13,374 nt of DNA from CAZZNQ01 sp964655775 (GTDB taxonomy: Bacteria; Planctomycetota; Brocadiia; SM23-32), in contig CAZZNQ010000104.1 in NCBI GenBank assembly GCA_964655775.1, positions 1 through 13,374 on the forward strand, given 5' to 3'. Both the position numbers and the translations under genes were made by a program. The first letter of the stretch is position 1, and each line of letters starts with the position of its first letter. Shown one piece after another: positions 6,180 to 13,370 of the stretch. The notes under the pieces were generated by a model. It did not search any database. It saw nothing but the letters and a program-made list of their open reading frames with translations, and was not told the origin of the DNA.

Positions 6180-6968
6180 TCAGTCCTCTTCATCCACTGC
6201 GGCACGCGCGCCATCGGGGTGTCCCTCGCCCTCGGGCGTTGCCTTCTTTCTGTGAACCACCTCCACCGCCACCGTCACAGGCGTGCCCGCTGGCGGAACC
6301 AACTCCTTGTTGGCGACGTAGTAAACGTCGTCATTCACCGTCGGCAACGCCAGTTCCAAGATGGCGAGGGAATCGTGATAGGTAGTGATTATCGAGCCGT
6401 CCAGCTCGGCCCCGAATTGCCCCTGCCAGACGCGGCTGCCCAGGAATACCCATTCGGCATCCACAGCGGGGCGGTCCGTCTGAACGTTCCAAAGCAGCTT
6501 CTCCGCTCTGACCCTCCTGCGGACCGGTTCTGCAGACTCAGGCCCTTCCGGCATGTCCCATTCCACGAACAGCAGCACCTTACTGCCGGGTTTCCTGCGC
6601 GCCTCCGGGCTGTCCTCGGGGATCTCGTGGGCGGGATTCCGACCCGGCCGCAGGCCCAGAAGTAGGAGGGCCACCTGAAGGTCCTTGGGCTCGATGTCCA
6701 CGATGAGTATGCTCTCGTGCACCTTGCCGCTCTCGAGGCAGGCAAGCAGCTCGATGGGCCCACCCTCGGCCATGTTCACTTCCCCCCGACAGGTGAGCAC
6801 TCGCTTCTTCGCGTCGAGGGTTATGTCGCCGATGCGGTAGATGTCCGGCCCCAGCCGCCACATGCGGCCTTTGCCTTCGGCTCTGCCCTTGTCGGCGCCG
6901 GCATACGACGTGATCGTCAGCAGGAGCAGAGTGAAGGCGCAGACCACGGTATGCTTCCCAGTAACCAC
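6180..6968 (-). CDS. Secreted YdjY-domain protein
   Basis: The 262 residues start at a GTG preceded by a very good AGGAGG at 7 bases. A signal peptide spans residues 1-23 with a probable cut after SYA, so the protein is exported. The body resembles the YdjY domain: DITLDAKKRVLTC (48-60), a hydrophobic strand, ESGKVHESIL (79-88), DLQVALLLLG (96-105) and a W-rich second half (WVFLGSRVW, 173-181). The biochemical role of this domain is not established. The coding end is 28 bases from the next start, suggesting co-transcription with the cyclase-repeat protein and a shared periplasmic or cell-surface job. The C-terminus is charged and probably disordered. The family call rests on recalled motif similarity. 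Confidence 0.7.
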   Translation of the reverse strand: MVTGKHTVVCAFTLLLLTITSYAGADKGRAEGKGRMWRLGPDIYRIGDITLDAKKRVLTCRGEVNMAEGGPIELLACLESGKVHESILIVDIEPKDLQVALLLLGLRPGRNPAHEIPEDSPEARRKPGSKVLLFVEWDMPEGPESAEPVRRRVRAEKLLWNVQTDRPAVDAEWVFLGSRVWQGQFGAELDGSIITTYHDSLAILELALPTVNDDVYYVANKELVPPAGTPVTVAVEVVHRKKATPEGEGHPDGARAAVDEED

Positions 6969-7055
6969 ACAGGCCCCTCCTCTGGATTCTGCCGTTCAGT
7001 CTACCGCAGTTCGCTCGCGCCCAAAAGGGCCGATGTTTGCGTCCCAGAACTCAAG

Positions 7056-7088
7056 AGGAGCCGGCCGGGATAGCCCCGTCCGGCTCCT
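7056..7088. other. Hairpin between ferredoxin and YdjY-domain genes, possible terminator
   Basis: AGGAGCCGG (7056-7064) pairs perfectly with CCGGCTCCT (7080-7088), and an inner CGGG/CCCG stem closes most of the loop. The hairpin lies 24 bases beyond the ferredoxin stop. No T-run follows on either strand, so an intrinsic terminator of the classical type is not certain. It may act as an RNA 3' end stabiliser. Confidence 0.45.
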
Positions 7089-7111
7089 GCAGTGTACGCA
7101 TGACGACACTG

Positions 7112-7282
7112 TCACTTCAGGGAGATGGCCTCGCTCGGGCACTCGTCCGCGCAGGTGCCGCACTCGGTGCAGCTACCCGGGTCCACGCTGGCTATGCCGC
7201 TGTCGAGCGAAATCGCCTCCATGGGACACGCATCCGCACAGATGCCGCATCCCGTGCATTCCTGTTCGTCTACTACGACCAT
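7112..7282 (-). CDS. Small 2[4Fe-4S] ferredoxin
   Basis: This 56-residue soluble electron carrier is easily missed because of its length. It has two complete cluster motifs: C9-x2-C12-x2-C15-x3-C19-P and C38-x2-C41-x2-C44-x3-C48-P. This is the clostridial-type arrangement in which the fourth cysteine of each motif completes the other cluster. The halves are visibly duplicated (ACPMEAISL and ECPSEAISL). GGAGG lies 6 bases before the ATG. The gene is 129 bases downstream of rnfB on the same strand, with a possible promoter of its own at 7349-7377. It could exchange electrons with RnfB or with a ferredoxin-dependent enzyme elsewhere. The partner is inferred, not shown. Confidence 0.93.
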   Translation of the reverse strand: MVVVDEQECTGCGICADACPMEAISLDSGIASVDPGSCTECGTCADECPSEAISLK

Positions 7283-7317
7283 CGTACGCCTCCGGAATCA
7301 TGAAAGAACGTTTGCAT

Positions 7318-7333
7318 TGCCCCGGTCGGGGCA
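7318..7333. other. Short GC hairpin in rnfB/ferredoxin intergenic space
   Basis: TGCCCCG (7318-7324) and CGGGGCA (7327-7333) are exact reverse complements around GT. On the minus strand the hairpin lies about 80 bases after the rnfB stop and 36 bases before the ferredoxin start. It could be the 3' end of the rnfB transcript or a leader structure. No T-run follows. Confidence 0.35.
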
Positions 7334-7348
7334 TTCGGATAGTCGCTA

Positions 7349-7377
7349 ATAGTGCGGATTGGGAAGGGCGGTGTCAA
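7349..7377 (-). promoter_or_regulatory. Candidate promoter for the ferredoxin gene
   Basis: On the minus strand a perfect TTGACA (7377-7372) is followed after 17 bases by CACTAT (7354-7349), which matches the -10 consensus at only 3 of 6 positions. Transcription would start near 7342, giving a leader of about 60 bases that includes the 7318-7333 hairpin. Confidence 0.35.
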
Positions 7378-7411
7378 GCGAAACCGCAATCCCGCCGGCA
7401 GATAGCTGTCT

Positions 7412-8275
7412 TCAGGCCAGCGCTTCCACATCCGCCGGGGTCTCGTCTTCGGCTTCCGCCTTCTGGTCTTCCTCCACCACGAAGCAGTTCATTGGGCAGA
7501 CGGACGCGGCGGTTGCGAATCCGTCCTCAGCCCGGTCGTAGTCCAGAATGGGCAGGTCGGCCGACATGCTGATCGCTCCGGCCGGGTCTTTTCTCTCGCA
7601 CATTCGGCATGCGATGCAGCCCACCGAGCATATGGACCTGACCGCTTTGCCCTTGTCGTGCGACGAACATCCAAGGTAGATCTTCTGCGACATCGGCACG
7701 AGGCTGATGAGCTCGCGCGGACAGGTTCGCACACACACGCCGCAGGCGGTACACTTCTCCGGGTCGATGACGGGCAGGCGATCGTCGCTCATCGTGATGG
7801 CATCGAACGGACAGGCCTCTGCGCATGATCCATACCCCAGACAGCCGTAGGCGCAGTCCTTGGGGCCGCCCGAGAGGATGTCGGCCGAGAGGCAGTCCTG
7901 TTCGCCGTTGTAGACGAAACGCGTGCCGCATTCCTCAGCGCCTCCCTGGCAGTGTACCACGGCCCGCAGCCGGACCGTCTCGCCGGCTTCCACTCCGAGC
8001 ATCTCGCTAAGGGCCTCGGCGACGTCCGGCCCTCCCGGCACGCAGAGATTCACCTTCTCGCCTCCGGCAACGGCCTCGGCATAGGCCCGGCAGCCCTTAT
8101 AGCCGCAGGCGCCGCAGTTGATGCCGGGCAGCGCCTCCAGTATCTGCTCAACTAGCGGATTGTCCTGGCCTGCGAAGGCACGTGCTGCGACTATCAGGCC
8201 CAAGCCGAAGAGCGTTCCCAGCGCGAGCATGGACACCACGGCCCAGAATACGACGGATGGTATTCCCAGTATCAT
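7412..8275 (-). CDS. rnfB: RnfB-type iron-sulfur subunit of an ion-translocating oxidoreductase
   Basis: RnfB is the ferredoxin-facing iron-sulfur subunit of the membrane Rnf complex, which couples ferredoxin:NAD+ electron transfer to ion pumping. The 287 residues show an N-terminal membrane helix (about 8-32), then the diagnostic NCGACGYKGC cluster-binding segment with C54, C57, C62 and C78. Ferredoxin-like cysteine sets follow at C141/C145/C151/C155, C175/C178/C181/C185 and C216-C226 with C260/C264. The C-terminal tail is acidic. The ATG at 8275 lacks a strong ribosome site; a TTG at 8299 in the same frame is no better. The gene follows the metallophosphoesterase gene by 53 bases. No rnfA, C, D, G or E lies within the window, which is unusual because these genes normally cluster. 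Confidence 0.9.
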   Translation of the reverse strand: MILGIPSVVFWAVVSMLALGTLFGLGLIVAARAFAGQDNPLVEQILEALPGINCGACGYKGCRAYAEAVAGGEKVNLCVPGGPDVAEALSEMLGVEAGETVRLRAVVHCQGGAEECGTRFVYNGEQDCLSADILSGGPKDCAYGCLGYGSCAEACPFDAITMSDDRLPVIDPEKCTACGVCVRTCPRELISLVPMSQKIYLGCSSHDKGKAVRSICSVGCIACRMCERKDPAGAISMSADLPILDYDRAEDGFATAASVCPMNCFVVEEDQKAEAEDETPADVEALA

Positions 8276-8328
8276 GACTTGTGGACTTAGTCCGGGCAAA
8301 GGGAGTAGGTGGGAGAGGAGAAAGCCGC

Positions 8329-9087
8329 TCAGCGCCCAAGGCCCAGCCTGTAGCCGAGCATCTGGTATTCCTCACCGAGCTTGCTGATCTTCTCCATGGT
8401 GCGGCGGTAGTTGTAGGGCACACGCGTGTAGCGAACGTGGTCCTCATTGAACGTGGCGAAACAAGCGCGGTTGTCGCCGTCGCGAGGTTGCCCCACCGAA
8501 CCGATGTTGATGATCTTCTTGCGGCCGCTTAGCTCGATGGTGACGTTCTCCCCGCGCACCAGCGACAGCTCCAAATCTTCGGAGATCGAACATGGGACGT
8601 GCGAGTGCCCCACGACGCAGACTTGGTCGATCATCGAGAAGATCTCCTCGAACTTCTGCGGATCGTGCGCGACGTCCGACGGAAGGATGTACTCGCTCAG
8701 TTCGGCGCGGGGCGAGGCGTGCACCAGGAACATGCCGTCGGATTCGGCGCTCAGCGGCAGTTGCGAGAGGAAGTTCCACCGCTCCTTGTCTTCCTCGGTG
8801 GATTCATCGGTGATGCGCATCCACTCCTTGGTCTTGTAGACCATGGCGGTGGCCAGGGTGTTGAAGCCCACGGGGCTGTTCAGCAGCGCCCAGTCGTGGT
8901 TCCCCATAAGCACCAGGGAGCAGTTCTTCTTGACCAGATCCGTGCAGGCGATGGGGTCGGGGCCGTACCCGACGATGTCGCCGATGCACCATACTTCGTC
9001 TATGCCCTGATGCCGGATCTCCCGCAGCACCGCTTCGAGTGCTTCGAGATTGCCGTGGATGTCTGAAATAAGGGCTTTGGCCGCCAT
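8329..9087 (-). CDS. Calcineurin-like metallophosphoesterase (YfcE/ApaH-like)
   Basis: The 252-residue cytosolic protein carries the full dimetal phosphoesterase signature in order: D9-x-H11 (SDIHGN), GDIVGYGP (36-43), GNHDW (62-66), the histidine of LVHASPR (123) and GHSHVP (160-165), followed by NIGSVGQPRDGD (194-205). This is the family of YfcE and related phosphodiesterases or protein phosphatases; the substrate is unknown. The start at 9087 has a GGATCAGG ribosome-site-like sequence and a good promoter just upstream. A longer open frame to 9165 would run through that promoter. It is likely the first gene of a transcript continuing into rnfB, but no functional link between the two is evident. 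Confidence 0.92.
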   Translation of the reverse strand: MAAKALISDIHGNLEALEAVLREIRHQGIDEVWCIGDIVGYGPDPIACTDLVKKNCSLVLMGNHDWALLNSPVGFNTLATAMVYKTKEWMRITDESTEEDKERWNFLSQLPLSAESDGMFLVHASPRAELSEYILPSDVAHDPQKFEEIFSMIDQVCVVGHSHVPCSISEDLELSLVRGENVTIELSGRKKIINIGSVGQPRDGDNRACFATFNEDHVRYTRVPYNYRRTMEKISKLGEEYQMLGYRLGLGR

Positions 9088-9123
9088 TCCCTGATCCTGC
9101 TCACGTAGAATCCGGTCGTCTCT

Positions 9124-9152
9124 ATTTGACCAGATGGCCGCTTCCCGGTCAA
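9124..9152 (-). promoter_or_regulatory. Promoter for the metallophosphoesterase gene (and probably rnfB)
   Basis: On the minus strand TTGACC (9152-9147) and TCAAAT (9129-9124) are 17 bases apart, matching the consensus at 5 and 4 of 6 positions. The predicted start near 9117 gives a leader of about 30 bases. The -35 box also forms an inverted repeat with TTGACC on the plus strand at 9126-9131, so the region could bind a dimeric regulator. Confidence 0.5.
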
Positions 9153-9301
9153 GGCAATGGTCCACGGCGCGAGGTGCGCCGCTTGTTGGACCGCCCGCGC
9201 TTACATTAGAATGGCGCTCTGCGCGGGCATCTCGGCTTCAGATTCCTGTGCACGTATACCACATCGGGCGCACGAATCACAATGATCCTTCACCGGGCAC
9301 G

Positions 9302-10924
9302 ATGAAGAAACTGCAGCTATATGTGCTCAAGGATACGCTGAAGGCGCTAATCCCCGCTTTCCTGACGCTGATGGCGCTGATGACCGTGGGGTTCGCCCTC
9401 CAGTTGCTGGGCGACGGGCTGGACGTGGTGAGGCTGAGCGGCCTTTTCGGTCCTCTGCTCAGCTACTCAGTGCCGATTGTGTTGCCCTCGGCCTTCCTCA
9501 CCGCCGTCATCATGTCCTTCGGTCGTCTCTCAGCGGACAATGAGTTGCTGGCCATCCGCGCCGGTGGCATCAGCCTGATGCGGATCATTAACCCCATACT
9601 CGGCCTGGCGGCGCTGCTGACCCTGGTGGCCGCGTTTCTTCAGTTCGAGACCGTTCCCAAGGCGCGGGGCAAGATCGAGACGCTCAAGTACAAGGCGCTC
9701 CAGCAGATACTGCTGGATCAGGTGGCTCTCTCCGCGAACCGCCAGTTCTCGTTCAAGAGCCGGGCCGGGGAGGTGATCATCAACTACGACGACTTCCAGG
9801 ACGGAAGGATGGTGGGCCTGCTGGCGGTGGTCGCCCGCGACCAGCGTCCCACCTACGTGATCCGCGCCAGGTACTGCACGATTGGCCCGGATCCCGATGC
9901 GCCGAACCAGCAGGTCGTCTTCGAGATGGACGATTGCATATGGGCCGACTTCGGCGCCGGCCAACGGACCGAAACCCAGGTGATGCGCGCCGAAAGCGGT
10001 CGCATCGCCGTGCCGGTGGCCGTCGACCCGAAGGACGTCATGTCCGAGGAGAAACACCTGGCCTTCGTGCCGCTTATGAGACGCGTTCGCGAGCTCAGCC
10101 GCAGAGTCGACGAGCATCCCCGACAATTCGAGAATCCCGACGCCGCTTACCAGTTGCTGCGCTCCCGATGGCGGAAGAAACGCTTGGAGGTCGCCGATCT
10201 GGAGCGTGCCATGCGCAGTCCGGAGGAGGAGTACCGGAAGTACGCGGTTGAGAGGGCCGTGCCCCAGGAGCAGGTCATCTCCACCGGACTCGCACGGCTT
10301 GGCGAGTTGAAGGACCTGATAGACGAGCTTGAGGAGCAGCGGGCCGCCATTCGGACCGAGGTCCGCGAACTCGGCCTTGATCCCGAAGACTACGCCAGGC
10401 TGGAAGAGCTGCAGAAAAACCTGAAGACCGTCGACGACCGCATCGCCGCCGCCATGCAGGAGCAGCAGGAGATCACCGCCAACGTGCGCAAGGCGCGAGA
10501 CCTGCTCGAGACTTATGCCGCCCGCGCCGCCGATCTCAAGGAACGGCTCGCGGACCTCGAAGCCGTCAAAGCCGATCTCGAAGCGGAGCGCGATGCGCTG
10601 CGGCGACGCATGTACGCCGCGAACCAGCAGGAGGACCTCCGCCGCGTTCGCCTGCGCATCCACAAGCGTCTGGCCCAGGCGCTCAGCGTCTTCGTATTTG
10701 CGCTGCTCGGGGTGCCCATCGGCGTGCTGGCCGGCGGGCGCAGCGCCATGATTCCGTTCGGCATCAGCTTCGCCATCGTGCTGGCCGTCTTCTACCCGCT
10801 GCTGATCCTGGGGCAGATCGCCGCCGAGGCCGGCGTGCTGCCCGTCGTGCCGGCCGTCTGGGCGGGCGACGGGCTCACGCTTGTCATCGGCCTCATCCTG
10901 CTCATCCGGGTGATGCTGCGGTGA
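9302..10924 (+). CDS. LptF/LptG-family permease with a coiled-coil insertion
   Basis: LptF and LptG form the inner-membrane part of the exporter that carries lipopolysaccharide to the outer membrane. The 540 residues have the family layout: three membrane helices (about 15-37, 48-75, 96-115), a periplasmic domain from about 120 to 250, and three C-terminal helices (458-478, 482-505, 518-538) beginning with the typical LRIHKRLAQALSVFVFALLGVPIG region. The usual length is about 360 residues. The excess is a charged, heptad-like helical segment at about 275-445 between the periplasmic domain and helix 4. The frame is open back to 9134, but that part is unconserved in character and overlaps the divergent promoter. 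No Shine-Dalgarno sequence is obvious before the ATG. lnt follows after 67 bases. F or G cannot be decided. Confidence 0.88.
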   Translation: MKKLQLYVLKDTLKALIPAFLTLMALMTVGFALQLLGDGLDVVRLSGLFGPLLSYSVPIVLPSAFLTAVIMSFGRLSADNELLAIRAGGISLMRIINPILGLAALLTLVAAFLQFETVPKARGKIETLKYKALQQILLDQVALSANRQFSFKSRAGEVIINYDDFQDGRMVGLLAVVARDQRPTYVIRARYCTIGPDPDAPNQQVVFEMDDCIWADFGAGQRTETQVMRAESGRIAVPVAVDPKDVMSEEKHLAFVPLMRRVRELSRRVDEHPRQFENPDAAYQLLRSRWRKKRLEVADLERAMRSPEEEYRKYAVERAVPQEQVISTGLARLGELKDLIDELEEQRAAIRTEVRELGLDPEDYARLEELQKNLKTVDDRIAAAMQEQQEITANVRKARDLLETYAARAADLKERLADLEAVKADLEAERDALRRRMYAANQQEDLRRVRLRIHKRLAQALSVFVFALLGVPIGVLAGGRSAMIPFGISFAIVLAVFYPLLILGQIAAEAGVLPVVPAVWAGDGLTLVIGLILLIRVMLR

Positions 10925-10991
10925 GCGCGGGCCCCCGATCATCCGCTGAACGCATTGCCGCGACTACTCACCTTCTTCGCACCGATAACGC

Positions 10992-12683
10992 ATGAGCGCG
11001 ACCGAACAGCCGCCAGATATCATCCCCGCCGGCCCATTGCGTCGGCCGCCGGTCTGGGCCGTGCTTCGGGACGCGCTGCCGGGCGTCGTCGCCTCGGCCC
11101 TCAGCGGGCTGCTGCTGTTCCTTGCGTTCCCCCGCGTAGATTGGGGCGCGCTCGCGTACGTCGCGCTGGTTCCGCTGTTCGTCGCCGCGTGCCGCGCGCC
11201 CTCGGTCTTTCGGACTCTGGCCTACGGCGTCGTCGCCGCGGCGTTCGGCTTCCTGCCGGCCTTCGCCTGGGTGGCAAGCGTGGCACCCTCCGGCTGGATC
11301 GTCCTCGCCGCCTATGTCGGCGCATACATGGTCCTGGCCGTGGTCCTCATTCGCGTATTCCAGCGCCGCATGCGGGTACTCTGGCCGTTGCTCGCGGCAG
11401 CGCTCTGGGTGGCCCTTGACTTCTCGCGCGCCCATCTGGGCCCCGGGTTCCCGTGGCTGTTCATCGGCTACACGCAGTACCGCTCCGCCGGGCTCTTGCA
11501 GCTCGCGGCGCTCGGCGGCGTGCACGTCGTCGGCTTCGTTGTCGTGCTCGTCAACGCCTCCATCGCCTCGGTCGTACTGGCGCTCACGGAGCGCCGCTGG
11601 CGGCTCGCGGGCCCCGTCCTCGTCCTGTCATGCACGGTGATTCTGCTTCTCGTCGCCGTCGTTGCCGGCCGCCACGTTCGGGAATCGCTGCCCGTCCGCG
11701 AGGGGCCCGTCGTCGGTGTCGTGCAGCAGAACTTCCCGCGCCTTGTCTCGGAGATCTACTCGACCACCCGCACCCAGCAGGACGCCTACCGCCTCATGGC
11801 CGAAGAAATGCAGGTCGCCGCACAGCTCAGCGTCGGCCTGCGCGACCACCATGTGCGCCTCCTGTGCTGGCCCGAGACCACCGTCCAGGTCCCGCTGAAC
11901 CTCTCGCCCGAGCTGCTCGTCAGCCCCGTCCGCGAGATGGTCGAACAGGCCCTCGGTTACATCCGCACCCTCGCCGAGGATATGGACGCATACGTCCTCG
12001 TCGGCGCGCCCACCTACTTCGCCCGCTCGGCCGGCTACATCCGTGACCTGCGCTACACCGTCCACGCCACCGAGGACTACGGCAACAGCGCCGTGCTCTT
12101 CTCGCCGCAGGGCGAATTCGTCGACCGATACGACAAGGTCCGCCTGGTCCCGTTCGGCGAATACGTCCCCTGGCGCGACATCCTGCCCTTTCTTCCATGG
12201 CTCACGCCCATCCCGCGCGAGATCACGCCCGGCGCCGGGCCCGTCATCTTCCGCCTCTCTCAACGTGACGGCCCGCCCGTGCCGTACGGGGCGCTGATCT
12301 GCTACGAGGACGTCTTCCCGGACCTCACCCGTGAGTTCCGCCTGCTCGGAGCCAGGTTCTTCGTCAACCTCACCGACGAGGGCTGGTACGTGATCCCCGG
12401 CGAGCACGGCCAGCACCTCGCTATGGCCGTCTTCCGCGCCGTCGAGACACGCACCAGCGTCGTCCGCGCCGCCAACACCGGCATCTCGTGTTTCATCGGC
12501 CCCCGCGGCAGCGTGTATGAGGCCCTGCCGCTCAACACGCGAGGCGCCCTCGCCGCGCCGGTGCGGCTCTGCGACGCCGTCACGCCGTACGTGCGCTTCG
12601 GGGACTGGTTCCCGGCAAGCTGCCTCGTCGTCAGCATCCTCGTTCCGGTCCTTCTCGGAGTCGTCAAGCGCCGCGAGGAATGA
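10992..12683 (+). CDS. lnt: Apolipoprotein N-acyltransferase
   Basis: Lnt is the inner-membrane enzyme that adds the third acyl chain to lipoproteins, completing their maturation before sorting to the outer membrane. The 563 residues are slightly longer than the E. coli enzyme (512). Several membrane helices fill residues 25-225, a nitrilase-like domain spans about 238-530, and a last helix lies at 542-557. The catalytic triad is visible: E295 in CWPETT, K382 in YDKVRLVPFGEYVP and C437 in ICYEDVFP. The membrane-proximal NLTDEGWY motif (459-466) is also present. No Shine-Dalgarno sequence precedes the ATG. Codons prefer C at the third position. Together with the LptF/LptG-type gene upstream it forms an envelope-biogenesis pair, probably one transcript. 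Confidence 0.95.
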   Translation: MSATEQPPDIIPAGPLRRPPVWAVLRDALPGVVASALSGLLLFLAFPRVDWGALAYVALVPLFVAACRAPSVFRTLAYGVVAAAFGFLPAFAWVASVAPSGWIVLAAYVGAYMVLAVVLIRVFQRRMRVLWPLLAAALWVALDFSRAHLGPGFPWLFIGYTQYRSAGLLQLAALGGVHVVGFVVVLVNASIASVVLALTERRWRLAGPVLVLSCTVILLLVAVVAGRHVRESLPVREGPVVGVVQQNFPRLVSEIYSTTRTQQDAYRLMAEEMQVAAQLSVGLRDHHVRLLCWPETTVQVPLNLSPELLVSPVREMVEQALGYIRTLAEDMDAYVLVGAPTYFARSAGYIRDLRYTVHATEDYGNSAVLFSPQGEFVDRYDKVRLVPFGEYVPWRDILPFLPWLTPIPREITPGAGPVIFRLSQRDGPPVPYGALICYEDVFPDLTREFRLLGARFFVNLTDEGWYVIPGEHGQHLAMAVFRAVETRTSVVRAANTGISCFIGPRGSVYEALPLNTRGALAAPVRLCDAVTPYVRFGDWFPASCLVVSILVPVLLGVVKRREE

Positions 12684-12718
12684 CGGGTCACTTCCCGCAG
12701 CCCGTTGTGTTTCAACAC

Positions 12719-12745
12719 CTTCTGACGAAATGGGTTCGTTTCGCA
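12719..12745 (-). repeat. Dispersed repeat unit C, right copy (27 bp)
   Basis: On the minus strand this matches 542-568 with two mismatches, both transitions (A/G and T/C). It begins 36 bases after the lnt stop codon. The GTGTT/AACAC hairpin at 12707-12718 lies immediately next to it. The left copy has no such hairpin on that side. Confidence 0.7.
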
Positions 12746-13017
12746 ATCGGGCCCCGTGCCGCGCAAACCCCTCCCCTGAAGCCTCCCGCGAGTGAAGACT
12801 TGCCCTGTGAGCTGTCGACGCAGGAGGACTTGCGGCCGACGCCGCCCCCGAAGACGAGCTTCTTCTCTGAAGTCTCCACGAAAGCCGCCCTCGTCCTCCA
12901 AAACGGCGTGGAGGAGGCGCCGATTCGGCCTTTCTGTGAACGCGGGTGCGGGGCTTCTGTCGCGCTGACCCACGGCGGCGCGGCGACGCGCCGATTCCGG
13001 ACATTCACCCGACGAAA

Positions 13018-13214
13018 CCCGGTCGCACCGCGGCCGGCGGCCCGCCAGCCGGCGGACGCCCGACGGTCGTGCGGTGGACAGATCGTGTTCCATGCGGACA
13101 GGCATCGGACGCCGGCGGACGTTTGGCGTCCGACCTGGCGTGTGGCGGATCCACCGACGCGCGGCCCCCCTTCCGGTCGCGGATACCGCCCTATCGGTTC
13201 GGTTGCGCATCATG
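13018..13214 (-). repeat. Dispersed repeat unit A, right copy (~197 bp)
   Basis: This is the reverse-oriented copy of 59-256. On the minus strand it starts with CATGATGCGCAACC, preceded by an SD-like GGAGG (13224-13228 on the plus-strand scale, read as CCTCC), and ends with GCGACCGGG. Relative to the left copy it has single-base length changes at two places, which cancel. The central GGACGCC/GGCGTCC pairing is intact, while the alternative stem has one mismatch. Confidence 0.8.
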
Positions 13215-13317
13215 CTTTGCGTCCTCCAATCGTTCCGTGGCCCACGCGGTGCGCCGCCTTCTGAGTCACCCCCTTCGGGGCTTCTCTGGGGGGCGACCTT
13301 CTGCCCCGGGTTCGCCG

Positions 13318-13370
13318 GCCCCGCGCAGGCGGTGGTCCTTTTCGGAGTGCGGTGGCTTGCCACCGCTTTG
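13318..13370 (-). repeat. Dispersed palindromic repeat unit B, right copy
   Basis: On the minus strand this has the same CAAA, perfect AA-loop palindrome (13349-13366) and TCCGAAAAGG as 310-363, then a diverged decamer and a shared GCGCGG. It lies four bases from the window edge, so a larger unit may continue outside. Confidence 0.75.

Noticed and set aside
9134..9301. N-terminal extension of the LptF/LptG permease
   Set aside because: It overlaps the divergent metallophosphoesterase promoter, has no hydrophobic or conserved character, and the family normally starts shortly before the first membrane helix, as at 9302.
9530..10942. 470-residue minus-strand open frame
   Set aside because: It is fully antisense to the LptF/LptG permease, with low-complexity H/G/D/L-rich composition and no motifs.
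12302..13363. 353-residue minus-strand open frame
   Set aside because: It is antisense to the 3' part of lnt and then crosses repeats C and A. No domain is recognisable, so it is a GC-rich shadow frame.
59..13370. Composite transposon or genomic island bounded by inverted repeats
   Set aside because: The ends share inverted repeats, but there is no transposase, integrase or target-site duplication. The interior is mostly housekeeping genes, and the order of the repeat units differs between ends.
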